Positions 24,901-34,104 of a DNA stretch of 64,000 bases are shown here, in pieces. Both the position numbers and the translations under genes were made by a program. The notes beneath the pieces were generated by a model. It worked only from the letters and a program-made list of their open reading frames with translations, made no database searches and had not been told where the DNA came from. Origin of the DNA: DAOTWC01 sp048499435 (GTDB taxonomy: Bacteria; Chloroflexota; Anaerolineae; Aggregatilineales; Phototrophicaceae). The DNA lies in contig JASNZW010000010.1 in NCBI GenBank assembly GCA_048499435.1, positions 1 to 64,000 on the forward strand. Direction: 5' to 3'. Positions within the stretch are counted from its first letter, which is position 1, and each line of letters starts with the position of its first letter.

Positions 24901-27018
24901 GTGCGCACAATCGTGATCTTCCGCGCCGGCAGCAGCTACGTCTACCGCTTCGACACCGGCTGGCAGGCCGAAACCCCCGGCGTTTACGACTTCAGCTACA
25001 GCGCGCAGGTCAGGCTGCCCAACAATACGGTTGTCAAGCAGGCGCGCCCGAACCCCTATGAGTTCCACCCCGGCATCGTGCACGGCGTTTTCAACGTGCG
25101 CAACATCACCGAAACGCCGGCCATCCCCACCTTTGAGCGCGTGTGGAACCGCGTCAACGGCGACACCTACGTTGACGACGCCAACCTGGAACAGGTGGTT
25201 GACAACAGCACGCCGGCGCAGTTCCGAACCGCCGCCATCCAGCTTCAGCCCGTGTATTTCGACGCCGATGTCGAGATCGAATTTGTCAAAAGCGGGGCGG
25301 CGCAGGGGCGGGTCCCCTCAAAGGGGATGCTGGGCTACGTCCAGCTTGGCCCCAAGGGGCAGCCGATCCCGGCGGCCTTTTTCCGCGACGTGCTGCGCGA
25401 GCAGTTCGGCGCGCTGGGCGGGCCGGTGGACTGCGTGATCGACATCGGCGCGACCGGCCAGCAGATGCGCGTCGTGCGGGTGGATGTCTGCGAGTCGGTT
25501 GACAGCGGCGGCGCTGACCCGCTGTTCGTCAGCGCCGCGCGCGGCTCGGTCGTGCTGCCCAAAGACGGGGCCTGGAGCGTCGTGCAGTACCAGCACGGCA
25601 GCGGCGAAGTCGCGCCGCTGCCGGACGACGCCGCCGTCCCGCTGATCCGCGAGGGCGTCCTGGGCGCTGTGAGCGCCGCGCCGCTGCGCCTGGAAAACCC
25701 GATGGAGCTGGTGCGCGGCGAAACGCCGGCCTCGATCTTCTTCGGCCTGCTGCAATCCACCGGCACGCAGAAGGCGCTGTTCCGCAAGCCGCGCTTTGAA
25801 GAGGCCGTCGCTGAGCTGCTGAGCGAGACGCCCGACTTCTCCGACGCCTACCGCATGCTCAACTCAGCGGGCATCTTCCCCAACCTGGCCGACGCCATCC
25901 CGCTTGACCTGGGGCCGTACATCACCAAGATCATCGAGGAAGGCTATCACCTGCTGGACGAGGCCAACCCAGAGCAGATTTTCGAGAAGGCGCTGCCCGA
26001 CGGCCCGTGGTACATCATCAACGAGGACTTCCTCAAGATTTATATCGAGTACGACAAGCGCGACAAAGCCGGCAACAAGCAGAGCGACGGCTTTATCAAC
26101 TTCGGCTTCAACTCAGCGGCGGACATGGGCCAGCGCTGGCTGACCAAGCTCAACAACATCGGCATGATCGTTGACCTCGGCCCGCTCACGCGCCTGATGA
26201 TAATCAAGGGCAAATTCGACGCTGAGAAAGGGGCCGCGCCCACATTCCAGGGGCCGGAGTTAGAGTTCAGCGACGCCTTGCAGCCGGTGATAGATATCCT
26301 GCAAATTCTGCTCAAGCTGCAGAGCGGCGACTACAAGGACGCCTTCGCCAAGGGCCTGGAAATCGCCATGAGCAACTCAGCGGACAGTTGGAACTATGCC
26401 TTCCACGCCCGCAAAGAGATTCCGTTGGTGCGCTTCCCGCCGCCGGCGCTGGACAGCCCGACCGCGCCGCTCAAGCTGGAGGCCAGCCTGGGGGTCGGCG
26501 TTTACTTCAACGAAGTGTTCGCCCTGACGGACAACCCCAGCCAGCTCATCCCCTCCGCCGGCGCGTTTCTGGACTTTTACGGGCGGGTGTCGGTGATGTG
26601 CGTCAGCGTGGCGGCGGCGACGATTTACGCCACCGGCTCGGTTGACCTGCGCATCGCCGCCGACATCAAGACCGGCCCCAGCCTGCACATGAAGTTTGGC
26701 TTCGGGGCTGAGATCAACGTCGGCCTGCCGGTGGTGGGCAACGTCTCGCTGCTGTACATGGTCGGCGTCGAGATGGTCCTCAACAGCACAGAGATCACCG
26801 TCGGGGCCTTCCTGCTGTTCCGGGGCCGCGCCGAAATTCTGGGCGGCATCGTGACGGTGACGATCACCATTGAGGCTAAGGGGATGATCCAGCGGCTGCT
26901 CGGCTCAGACGCCACCAACATGATCGCGCAGGTGACTTTCGGCCTGGATATCAGCATTTTCCTGGTCATCAACATCAGCTTTTCCGAGTCCTGGCAGGAA
27001 ACGCGGCAGCTAGCCTAG
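21973..27018 (+). CDS. giant protein of unknown function (1681 residues), first of a pair
   Basis: Not recognised. It has no signal peptide. Residues ~1-75 look helical (FSDDFIRLLAQLEPDAAGEF); most of the rest is predicted beta-rich with hydrophobic patches (PWIILFPNLLIIIDLQ, TGHVLLLFGLYGLLPTL). A low-complexity Ala/Thr/Pro linker near residues 630-650 divides it. The middle contains the motif-like FFSLTNGYGDRGVPLERID and FSGYGASTFSRWENPE. The last ~200 residues alternate hydrophobic and polar positions with many Gly (FGFGAEINVGLPVVGNVSLL, GGIVTVTITIEAKGMI), as in beta-barrels or beta-helices. Start: ATG 21973 with GAGAG upstream; an in-frame upstream extension to 21823 lacks support. Ends 20 nt before its partner. 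Possible roles (toxin, structural shell, surface protein) are speculation. Confidence 0.8.
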   Translation: MANEANFSDDFIRLLAQLEPDAAGEFAFLDQLRELGGAALSADLAALGAPKYAFEQHGPAAGRGVSAAALRRIQRAAASIKPAKEPAYRVYRREVPLAHAIIPGTQPGWAAGSGPEHTVGPVASRDGRQFWFDFFPIVRLVPLYLAGQTQPALLFYAPARAGRRAAARRVIAPPGQPKYTLAAGSLWVRADLLAANAPPDTYTGFSVKAGEITLSKAAQMVGDRLTIPTGASCAVALQLQPAARGAQAGGTPNDASAARLQTPDHFSFRFTQKDRRVDAVGSAAWSLYGQKLGFEWNSSRAPFYDAALKGVVIPLNASRDRLVVTQSHAPFAQARGSAAIRQAGWLLPAAALDIAQPTAVTSSGGIAVQGNSDLALSWRGLRDGPVTVPTPWIILFPNLLIIIDLQANNLYASQRFLLWQGDTSPYRSSVEVRYTDSFPLYYAAAASGAELVMAQVNAEARLDRPVDAGGSALAIRSRQSLLALMHTETLQLVYLYDDNILFDNLNPNQPQQLPPPLALALHNALFTVTPVNGFLLFAELLDDELVDTGHVLLLFGLYGLLPTLPDPYAANDRLFRRRPTRYRSSLAGSALSLLLLAHTLWRKSADAAPDTVETNFHILPLGQAGAALLASAATATAATPPPAAAMADVRMASSGRAPLEAAWDRLFGRFNREQFALLDVSTNADWMGVSLGWFDPNTVTDNDYVFYRVYGAQQNEGDTQALFPLQVDGLDLTAEGRFVRAFTVPQVSWEPLFNLTPPVVGGDPPLLLNFYPNDGGPTRLFNDNREHVPIAPLPKVDELLRYFNDAPAGFTGALFTLPFGLRAFAEINKNHATHPDAVLRLNQEQFRDGFLTGGLQLQVSAPARQFESPMFIGGTLQLNNIVTPGGAPTGAGTLGFSVAQIFNNEFFSLTNGYGDRGVPLERIDFSGYGASTFSRWENPEAAFAETSQARFDVFTGRTAHEVIQVKSVVYPWGIRVVRTIVIFRAGSSYVYRFDTGWQAETPGVYDFSYSAQVRLPNNTVVKQARPNPYEFHPGIVHGVFNVRNITETPAIPTFERVWNRVNGDTYVDDANLEQVVDNSTPAQFRTAAIQLQPVYFDADVEIEFVKSGAAQGRVPSKGMLGYVQLGPKGQPIPAAFFRDVLREQFGALGGPVDCVIDIGATGQQMRVVRVDVCESVDSGGADPLFVSAARGSVVLPKDGAWSVVQYQHGSGEVAPLPDDAAVPLIREGVLGAVSAAPLRLENPMELVRGETPASIFFGLLQSTGTQKALFRKPRFEEAVAELLSETPDFSDAYRMLNSAGIFPNLADAIPLDLGPYITKIIEEGYHLLDEANPEQIFEKALPDGPWYIINEDFLKIYIEYDKRDKAGNKQSDGFINFGFNSAADMGQRWLTKLNNIGMIVDLGPLTRLMIIKGKFDAEKGAAPTFQGPELEFSDALQPVIDILQILLKLQSGDYKDAFAKGLEIAMSNSADSWNYAFHARKEIPLVRFPPPALDSPTAPLKLEASLGVGVYFNEVFALTDNPSQLIPSAGAFLDFYGRVSVMCVSVAAATIYATGSVDLRIAADIKTGPSLHMKFGFGAEINVGLPVVGNVSLLYMVGVEMVLNSTEITVGAFLLFRGRAEILGGIVTVTITIEAKGMIQRLLGSDATNMIAQVTFGLDISIFLVINISFSESWQETRQLA

Positions 27019-27038
27019 CCTGAGGGAGCTAACATCTT

Positions 27039-30000
27039 ATGTTCGACCAGTTCCGCTTCACCATCATGACATTTCCTCAGCGCTTCGCGGACGGCAGCCT
27101 GACGGTTAACGTGCTGCTGCTGCCGCAGATCGGCACACAGTGGAACGGCAGCCCGCTGCTCGACGTGCCGCTGGGCTTCCCCAACGCGACCAGCAGCGGC
27201 GTGCCCTTTGCCGAAGCCAGCCTGCCGCTGGAACTGCGCGTGATGTCTGGCCTGGGCAGCTTCCCCACGCACAGCCCGGTGTCCGCCGTTGTGCCGCTGC
27301 CCACCAGCGCAACCTTCCCCGACGCGGTCGCGCTCTACAAAGAGCTGCAGCAGCAGTTCCAGATCAAGAACGTGCCCGCCGCCGCCGACCTGGCCGAAGC
27401 GCCAAAGCCCTCGCTGAAGGTTCGCAAATACATCGCGCGCACCTACCGCGACGCCGCCGCCTTCACCAGCGCGCGCAGCCCGGAGATCGTCACCGACGAC
27501 AGCTACCACTGCGCCATCAAAGCGCCGCGAAAGCCAAACCCGGCTTTCCAGCCGTCATCCAACGAGGTGACGTGGGGCAAAGTCTACGCTTACTGCCTGC
27601 GCCACCCGCTGCTGGCGCGCCGCCTGGGGCTGGTCCGCGCGGCCAGCGTCGCCTTTGACGCAGCGCTGATGCAGGACGGCGGCTTTATCTACGCCACGTT
27701 CGCGGCGGGCAGCAGCTACCTGAAGGACCTCACGCCCGGCGCAGACGAGCATTTCAATTTCACCCGGCATTACGCCGCCCGCATCCCGAAGCTGGCCACC
27801 GACACAGCCCGGCCGCTGTTCGCGCCGGTGCTGTTTCCGGTGCTGTTCGGCGCGGCTGGCCCTGACGGCAGCTACGATCAGGTGTTCATTGACGCGGCGG
27901 AGTACGACGACGGCTTCGCTAAAGTCGTCCACACCGCCCAGCCGGTCAGCCAGAACCTGCTGGCCGAGGAAGACGACGGTTTCCCGCCGCTGCACGACAT
28001 CGGCATCCGCGCCGCCTGGGACGACGAGCGCGTGTGCGAATGGCAGAACCGGCAGTTGAAAGAGCGCGCAGACCAGCCGGGCACGGGCAAGCGCCTGGAC
28101 GCGCCGCTGGGCGTCTTTGGCTACCGCGTGGACGTTCGCCCGCAGGGCACGGTGGGCTGGCATTCGCTGGTGGCGGTGCAAAGCAAAACCGCGCTCCAGC
28201 TTGGCCCGGTCAACCTGGGCAGCTTCAGCGGCGAGCTGGCCGTTGAGGTGCACCCCATGCAGCTCGACGGCGACCAGGCCAACGGCGAGTTCTGGCTGCC
28301 GGTGTACTTCACCCAGTGGAACGGTCAGTCATTAGTGCTGCCCGACGAGGACGCGGCGGCGCTCTACAAGACTGGGCAGGCCGTCAGCCAGGCTGTCACG
28401 CTGGGGCGCCTGTACAACCCCGTCGGCCTTGACGTGCCGCTGCGCTACGGCAGCCGCTACGAATTTCGCGTGCGCCTGATGGACGCCACCAGCGGCGGGC
28501 CAGACGCGGCGCAGGAACCCGTCTACGAGGCGCAGGCCCCGGTGGCGACCACGCACTTCAAGCGCTTCGTCCAGCCGGAGCCGCCGCGCGTCGCGGACCT
28601 GCCGCTGCTGCCGGACCAGCCGCTGGACACCTATTTCGCCGGCAGCAGCCTGAGCATCCAGCGGCCGCTGCTGGGCTACCCCAGCGTGATCTTCACCGGC
28701 AAGTACGCCAACCCGCTCCCGCTGCTGCAAGCCGCCTCCGACGCGGCCGCCGGCGTGGGCAGCTTCGGCATCCCGGACCCCGATGTTGTGCGCGTGCAGA
28801 TCGCCGTCGAGGTGCGCGCGCTGCAAATGGACAACAAGCTCTCGCTCTCCGGGACCGAGCCGTTCATCCACCTGTACACGACCTACCGCGACTTCCCGGC
28901 GGATTTCGCCGCCGCCTTAACCGTCCCGCTGGATTTCCGCCAGGCGCACGTGCTGAACTTCGGCGACCCCGCCGACCTGGGCGACCTGGGCGTGAACGAG
29001 GACGACCTGCTGAATATGGCGGAGCTGGTGCTGCCGCGCGGGCGCGAGATCCGCCTGACGCTGCGCGGCGTGGGCGCGCCAGACAGCGATTACTACGGCC
29101 AGCCGGGCACGCACATCGGCAAGCCCGTTCAGCTCAAAGTGCGGCGCGAATCGGACGACGAGCGCGACCTGCTGGCCAGCCTGAGCGCCGCCCGCCAGAT
29201 TCGCGGCCTGTACCTCCAGCCGGACCCGCCCCAGCCCAACGATGGCCGCCTCAAAACCTGGCTGTTCCAGCGCGGCGCAGCCAGCACGCCGGCCACCATC
29301 CAGCGGCTGGCGCAGCAGCTAGACGTTGACCACAAGGGCCTGACGCTGGTGGGCGCAAAGGGGCAGCGCGTGATCTTCGGCTGTTCTAACCGCATCCGCC
29401 ACACGCTCGCCCCGGACCATTCCTCACTCACGTTCGCGGCCAAAGAAGAGCTGCTCAACCACTGGATCGTCGCGCTGACCTGCCAGGTTGACCGCGACTG
29501 GACGTGGGACATGCTGGAAGAAGTCAGCTTTGAGGTCTTTCGCGACCTGAAATACCAGAGCGATGACGACGTGGACGACAACGGCGGGCGGCCCATCGGC
29601 GACCTGGAAATGAAGCGCACCGCGCCGATCAGCGCGCTGGACAGCCCCGACCGCAGCAAGACTACGCTCATCTACCTGGACGCCGTTGAGCCGAAATCGG
29701 CCCGGCCCAACCCGGATATACCGGGCGAGACCGCGTTCCCGGACATCATCGAGCTGAGCTACACCATCCAGCCGCGCTTTACCGTGCCGCCCGCCCAGCA
29801 GGACACCCCCGCCCCGCTGACGCTGGAGCTGCCGGTGACCACGCCGCCGGCGCAGGTCCCGCGGCTGGTGTCGGCAGGCATCGCCCTCAGCCAGTACCGG
29901 CGCAGCGCGGACTACGCGGCGACTGAGCCGCGCGAACGCTACCTGTGGCTTGAGTTCGCCGAACCTGTGCGCGACCCCAACGACAGCTACTTTATCCGCG

Positions 30001-30956
30001 TCCTCGGCTACTCAACCGACCCGCTGCTGTCTGACAACCGCCCGGAAACGTTCGTGCCGCCCGACGAGCCGCCGCTCAACATTGACCCGGAGCTGATCCG
30101 CGTGGTCACGCCGGGGCAGAGCGACGACAGCGCCGGCCTGTCTGCCATGCGGCCGCTGGAGCCAGCCACCAATTCCGACCGGCACTACCTGGTGCCGCTG
30201 CCGCCGGGCCTGCACGCTGAAAGCAGCGAGCTGTTCGGCTTCTTCACCTATGAGCTGCGCGTGGGGCACGCCGGCATCTGGTCCACCGCGCAGGGCCGCT
30301 TTGGCCGCCCGCTGCGCGCCACCGGCGTGCAGCACCCGGCCCCGACGCTGTTCTGCACCTGCCACCGCGACGAGCAGCGGCTGCTGGTCGAAGCGCCGCA
30401 CGCGCAGGCGGTGCTCAACGGCAAGAACATCACCGCCGCGCCGCCGCGCACCGATATCTGGGCGCTGCTGTACGCGCAGGCGCGCCAGGCTGACGGCCAG
30501 GATAACCGCAATATCCTGCTGGACGACCGCCGGCTGCGCCTGATCCCGCGGGTTTTCCGCGAGGTCGTCACGGCGGAACACACGAACACGCTGGCAAAGA
30601 GCAACCGCAACGGCCCCGCCTGGAGTTCGGCTGAGTGGAAGGACAGCGAGATTAAAGCGCTGCTGCGCGGCCTGGGCCTGCCGGTTGACGCCGCGCTGAG
30701 CGTGATCTGCGTCGAGCTGCTGCCGCACTTCGGCACGTTCCAGCGCGAGGCCAGCGCCGCGCCGTCGATGCTGGCAGGCGTCGGCGGAAGCGCCGTAGTC
30801 GAAAACGTGTGGACAGTGCGGGGGAACGTCGCCGCGCCGGGCGGGCCGGGGGTCCCCCCGGCGGAGCCGGACAATCTGCGGCCGCTTACCGACCAACTGG
30901 GCCACTTCAGGATTTTGCGCACCTCACCGCTGACGCCGGTCACCGACGTGTGCTGA
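27039..30956 (+). CDS. giant beta-rich protein of unknown function (1305 residues), second of a pair
   Basis: Not recognised. It has no signal peptide or clear membrane span. It starts directly in a strand-rich region (FRFTIMTFPQRFADGSLTVN). Several parts resemble immunoglobulin/Fn3-like strands, e.g. LRYGSRYEFRVRLMDATSGG (~residue 470) and LFGFFTYELRVGHAGIWSTA (~1070), followed by the Cys-bearing FCTCHRDEQRLLVEAP. The protein ends VTDVC. GAGGGAG at 27022-27028, 10 nt before the ATG, makes the start secure. It is co-transcribed with the 1681-residue protein, which suggests the two form one complex or act in sequence. No nuclease, protease, RHS or phage-tail motif was recognised. Function cannot be given. 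Confidence 0.8.
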   Translation: MFDQFRFTIMTFPQRFADGSLTVNVLLLPQIGTQWNGSPLLDVPLGFPNATSSGVPFAEASLPLELRVMSGLGSFPTHSPVSAVVPLPTSATFPDAVALYKELQQQFQIKNVPAAADLAEAPKPSLKVRKYIARTYRDAAAFTSARSPEIVTDDSYHCAIKAPRKPNPAFQPSSNEVTWGKVYAYCLRHPLLARRLGLVRAASVAFDAALMQDGGFIYATFAAGSSYLKDLTPGADEHFNFTRHYAARIPKLATDTARPLFAPVLFPVLFGAAGPDGSYDQVFIDAAEYDDGFAKVVHTAQPVSQNLLAEEDDGFPPLHDIGIRAAWDDERVCEWQNRQLKERADQPGTGKRLDAPLGVFGYRVDVRPQGTVGWHSLVAVQSKTALQLGPVNLGSFSGELAVEVHPMQLDGDQANGEFWLPVYFTQWNGQSLVLPDEDAAALYKTGQAVSQAVTLGRLYNPVGLDVPLRYGSRYEFRVRLMDATSGGPDAAQEPVYEAQAPVATTHFKRFVQPEPPRVADLPLLPDQPLDTYFAGSSLSIQRPLLGYPSVIFTGKYANPLPLLQAASDAAAGVGSFGIPDPDVVRVQIAVEVRALQMDNKLSLSGTEPFIHLYTTYRDFPADFAAALTVPLDFRQAHVLNFGDPADLGDLGVNEDDLLNMAELVLPRGREIRLTLRGVGAPDSDYYGQPGTHIGKPVQLKVRRESDDERDLLASLSAARQIRGLYLQPDPPQPNDGRLKTWLFQRGAASTPATIQRLAQQLDVDHKGLTLVGAKGQRVIFGCSNRIRHTLAPDHSSLTFAAKEELLNHWIVALTCQVDRDWTWDMLEEVSFEVFRDLKYQSDDDVDDNGGRPIGDLEMKRTAPISALDSPDRSKTTLIYLDAVEPKSARPNPDIPGETAFPDIIELSYTIQPRFTVPPAQQDTPAPLTLELPVTTPPAQVPRLVSAGIALSQYRRSADYAATEPRERYLWLEFAEPVRDPNDSYFIRVLGYSTDPLLSDNRPETFVPPDEPPLNIDPELIRVVTPGQSDDSAGLSAMRPLEPATNSDRHYLVPLPPGLHAESSELFGFFTYELRVGHAGIWSTAQGRFGRPLRATGVQHPAPTLFCTCHRDEQRLLVEAPHAQAVLNGKNITAAPPRTDIWALLYAQARQADGQDNRNILLDDRRLRLIPRVFREVVTAEHTNTLAKSNRNGPAWSSAEWKDSEIKALLRGLGLPVDAALSVICVELLPHFGTFQREASAAPSMLAGVGGSAVVENVWTVRGNVAAPGGPGVPPAEPDNLRPLTDQLGHFRILRTSPLTPVTDVC

Positions 30957-30977
30957 GGCGGCGGCACAGCGCAGCGA

Positions 30978-31016
30978 ACAGCGCCCCCGGCTCGCGGCGG
31001 GGGCGCTGTCTGTTTA
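30978..31016. terminator. strong terminator hairpin between convergent units
   Basis: Perfect 12-bp stem ACAGCGCCCCCG (30978-30989) / CGGGGGCGCTGT (30998-31009) with an 8-nt loop, followed by CTGTTT. It ends the giant-protein operon and faces the 3' end of the minus-strand gene at 31026. Confidence 0.8.
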
Positions 31017-31025
31017 CAGCCCAGG

Positions 31026-32252
31026 CTAGGGGGCGGTCACCGGGAATGGCGGCAGGTCCGCGCTGGCGGGCACGGGCGCGGCCCAGGCCAGCTCCCACCC
31101 CTGATCGCCCGCCGACCACAGCAGGCGCGCGGCGCCGCCGCTGACGAGCGTCAGCGCGGCCTGCGGCGCGCTCAGGTCGCTGCCGTAGACCAGCTCGAAG
31201 ATGGCGTAGCCGCCGGGCGCGTCCGCCAGCGCCGAATACTGCGGCGCCGGGCGCAGCGGCGTCTGGCCGCCGGCGCGGTCCAGCGCGACCCAATCGCCCG
31301 GCTGGCTGCCGGCGGCGGCGAAGTCAGCCGGCGGCAGCAGCAGCACCGCGAGCTGCGCCCCGCCGTTGATGTAGGCCATGTCAACCGGCGTCCGGTCGGC
31401 GCTGTGCAGCAGCAGGCCAGCCTGCTCGCCGCGCGCCACCATAACCACGTTGTACGGCGGCACCGGCCCATCCTGCTGCACCGCGGACAGGCTGGGGTCG
31501 GCGTCCAGCCACACCAGCTCGTCAGCGGCGGGCAGCCAGCGCAGGCTGGATTTCCCCCAGATGCCGGTCGGCTCTGGCGTGAGCGCGCCGGCAGCCGGCT
31601 GCCACACCCAGGCCGGGTACTCAGCGCCACCGCCGACGCCCCAGGGAATCTCGACAAAAACGATCTCGCCGCCGCTGAAGCGCCGCACTTCGGGCATGAT
31701 GGCCGCGCCGGTGAAAATCCCCGCCGCAGCGACCGCCGGCGCAGCCGCGTCAAGCCGGCTGACGACGCTGCCGCTAGCCACATCAACCACGCTCAGGTCC
31801 CAGGCGGGGACGCTGGCGTCGGCCTGTGGGTCGCCCGGATAATACCGGACCACGCTAACGGCGACCTGCGTCAGGCTCTCATCCCAGGCGCTGCGCGTGA
31901 CGCGGCAGCCGATCGCGCCGCCCAGGTTCAGGCTGAGCAGGTTCGTCCCCACGGCGATATCGCGCACGTAGAGTGTGGCCGCGCCCTGCGCGGAATCGGG
32001 CATGATCTCAAAGGCGCAGAAGGCGACACGGCTGCCGTCAGGCGTGAAGGCCATGTCGAAGCCGCTGACGTAGGTGTTGGCGCTGAGGCCCAGGTTATAG
32101 ACCTGCTGCGCGCCGGCGGCGTCAACGCGCACCAGGTCGCCCGTGAGGCTGTTGTACACGTAAGCGAACCAGCCGCCCTGCGCCAGCGCCGGGGCGGCGG
32201 CCAGCGCCAGCAGCGCCAGCGCCAGCCCGACCAGCAAACGTTTGCTGTGCAT
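31026..32252 (-). CDS. secreted TolB-like beta-propeller protein
   Basis: 408 residues. A cleavable signal (LLVGLALALLALAAAPALAQ) precedes a protein made of propeller-like repeats (FAYVYNSLTGDLVRVDAAGA, MAFTPDGSRVAFCAFEI, WDLSVVDVASGSVVSRLDAA). Such WD40/TolB-like repeats bind peptides, ligands or scaffolds; no catalytic motif is visible. A translation start at ATG 32252 is fixed by GAGGGAGAG upstream and by the signal. Two Cys are present (VAFCAFEI; GAIGCRVTRS) and may form a disulfide outside the cell. Stand-alone gene. Confidence 0.72.
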   Translation of the reverse strand: MHSKRLLVGLALALLALAAAPALAQGGWFAYVYNSLTGDLVRVDAAGAQQVYNLGLSANTYVSGFDMAFTPDGSRVAFCAFEIMPDSAQGAATLYVRDIAVGTNLLSLNLGGAIGCRVTRSAWDESLTQVAVSVVRYYPGDPQADASVPAWDLSVVDVASGSVVSRLDAAAPAVAAAGIFTGAAIMPEVRRFSGGEIVFVEIPWGVGGGAEYPAWVWQPAAGALTPEPTGIWGKSSLRWLPAADELVWLDADPSLSAVQQDGPVPPYNVVMVARGEQAGLLLHSADRTPVDMAYINGGAQLAVLLLPPADFAAAGSQPGDWVALDRAGGQTPLRPAPQYSALADAPGGYAIFELVYGSDLSAPQAALTLVSGGAARLLWSAGDQGWELAWAAPVPASADLPPFPVTAP

Positions 32253-32290
32253 GTTGCTCTCTCCCTCACATTGTGTTACCGCTGCCGCTG

Positions 32291-32296
32291 ATTGTA
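32291..32296 (-). promoter_or_regulatory. -10 box for the secreted propeller gene
   Basis: TACAAT on the minus strand, 38 nt from the ATG at 32252. Confidence 0.45.
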
Positions 32297-32411
32297 TCAC
32301 GGCGCGGCAGACGGCCTGAGGGCGAGCAAGTGTGCGCGCGCGGCCAGTTCCAGCCGCAGAGGCGGCCCTGACGAGGCCACCTCTGCGCTGACAGTAGAAG
32401 CAGGGTACAGC

Positions 32412-34034
32412 TCAGCCGCCGCCGCCGGAAGCCCCGGCGTCAGCGGGCGGCGGTGTCTCGCCGGGCAGCACGTCGCCGCCCATCGCGGCGGGTTCGGTGG
32501 CCTCCGCCTGAGCCTCCGCCGGGGCCGCCTGGGCCTCCGCCGGCGCGCTCATGGCATCGCCGCCGCCGCCGCCGCCCATCGCCCCGCCGAGCGTGTTGCA
32601 CGCCAGGCAGGAATTGTTCGGGCGGATGATGGCGAAACCAGCCTGCGGGTCAGGCGTGAACTGGGTCGCGTTGACGTTCCACACGATCATCAGGCGCACC
32701 CGTCCACCCTGGCGCGAGAGCACCGCCGCGCGCGCCAGCCACTCCGCCTGGTCCTGCACGGTCGTGTTGGCGGCCCAGGTAAAGCCAGCCGGCAGCGGGC
32801 CAAAGCCCTCCGGCGAGAGATAGCCCAACTCAGTGAAGCACAGCGGCTTGCCGGGGAACACGCTGCTGTAGAGGTTGACCATCGTCGGATAGTAACGGGT
32901 GTGGTGGTTGCTGTTGCCGCGCGGGTCGCCGCTGCTGGCGTCCGGGCTGAGGATGCCCTCGTTGTAGTGGATGCCGACACAGTCCATCGCGTTGGCCGCG
33001 CCGTTGGCCGCCATGCCGCGAATGAAAGCGTCGTCGTCACAGCCGTTTGGCGTGCAGGCCCCGCCGAAGAAACCGGTGGGCGCGGGCGCGCCGCTGATAA
33101 CCAGCACGTTTGAGTTGGCCGCTTTGATCGCCTGGTAGGCGGCGCTCAGCATCTGCGTGTAGGATGCCGGGTTGATCAGGCCAGCCGGCCACTCGCGGTC
33201 AATGTTCTGCTCGTTCCACACTTCGATGGCTTCGGGGCCAAGCTGGGCCACGCCGCCGAGGAACTGGGCGAACTGCGCGAAGTACTGGCCGGGGTTGGCG
33301 CGAAGCTGCTCGCGGTCGCCAAGCACGCTCAGCAGCACCCGGAAGCCGTTGCTGCGCGCTTCGTTGATCGCGCCCTGCACGATGCTGGCCGGGTCGCCCA
33401 GGTTGTAGCGCACCTGCACTTTGGCCCAGGTCATGCCCGCCTGGCGCATCTGCTGGCTGTTGCCAAAGCCGAACACCTGGCCACCCAGCTCGAAGCCGCT
33501 CGGCAGCGGCGGCGGCGGGACGGTCGGGCCGGGCGGCGGCGTTGTCGGGCCAGGCGGCGGGGTGGTCGGCACGGGGCCGACGCCGCCGCCGGGGTGGATA
33601 ACAAGGCGCTGGCCGACAAAAATCAGGTTCGGGTTAACGATGTTGTTGGTGGTGGCAATCGCCTGCACCGTCGTGCGGTACTGAGCCGCCAGCCGGCTGA
33701 GCGTGTCGCCGCGCTGGACAATGTGGATCACCGCATCTGTCGGTGGCGGCGTGCCCGGCGTCACAGGGATGGGGGTGGTTGGCACAGCCGTCGGCGGGAC
33801 AGCGCCCGTCGGGATTTGCAGCGTCGTCCCGGCGTAGATCAGGTTCGGGTTCCTGATAATGGGGTTGACGGCCATAATCGCCTGGATCGAAACGCCGTAG
33901 CGCAGCGAAATGCGGAACAGATTCTCGCCGGGCTGCACATGATGCTGAATAAAGCCGCCGGACTGTGCCAGGGCGGCTGCGCCCAGCGACAAGGCCAGCG
34001 ACAACACAACCAGAAGAATAATCAAACGACGCAT
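32412..34034 (-). CDS. secreted protein with two LysM domains and a TIM-barrel glycosidase-like domain
   Basis: 540 residues. Signal (LIILLVVLSLALSLGAAALA), LysM 1 (~30-75, HHVQPGENLFRISLRYGVS), LysM 2 (~105-150, HIVQRGDTLSRLAAQYRTT), a Pro/Gly/Thr linker, and a barrel (~180-480) with IEVWNEQNIDREWPAG (Asn-Glu acid/base pair) and LCFTELGYLSPEG (candidate nucleophile Glu). The tail is Ala/Glu/Gly-rich. LysM binds N-acetylglucosamine polymers, so the enzyme may act at the cell wall or on chitin-like glycans; the true substrate is not known. AAGGAG 8 nt before the ATG at 34034 fixes the start. It is followed upstream by a two-LysM mini-protein. Confidence 0.82.
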   Translation of the reverse strand: MRRLIILLVVLSLALSLGAAALAQSGGFIQHHVQPGENLFRISLRYGVSIQAIMAVNPIIRNPNLIYAGTTLQIPTGAVPPTAVPTTPIPVTPGTPPPTDAVIHIVQRGDTLSRLAAQYRTTVQAIATTNNIVNPNLIFVGQRLVIHPGGGVGPVPTTPPPGPTTPPPGPTVPPPPLPSGFELGGQVFGFGNSQQMRQAGMTWAKVQVRYNLGDPASIVQGAINEARSNGFRVLLSVLGDREQLRANPGQYFAQFAQFLGGVAQLGPEAIEVWNEQNIDREWPAGLINPASYTQMLSAAYQAIKAANSNVLVISGAPAPTGFFGGACTPNGCDDDAFIRGMAANGAANAMDCVGIHYNEGILSPDASSGDPRGNSNHHTRYYPTMVNLYSSVFPGKPLCFTELGYLSPEGFGPLPAGFTWAANTTVQDQAEWLARAAVLSRQGGRVRLMIVWNVNATQFTPDPQAGFAIIRPNNSCLACNTLGGAMGGGGGGDAMSAPAEAQAAPAEAQAEATEPAAMGGDVLPGETPPPADAGASGGGG

Positions 34035-34104
34035 AGAGACTCCTTTTCTGCACATAACGCCGCCGTGCGGGCGCGCCAGCGGCCCGCCGCCCCCGGCAGC
34101 CAGC

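Noticed and set aside
21973..30956. Tc-toxin, RHS or contractile-injection components
   Set aside because: No YD/RHS repeats, no sheath, tube, baseplate or AAA ATPase motifs were found in or beside the two proteins.
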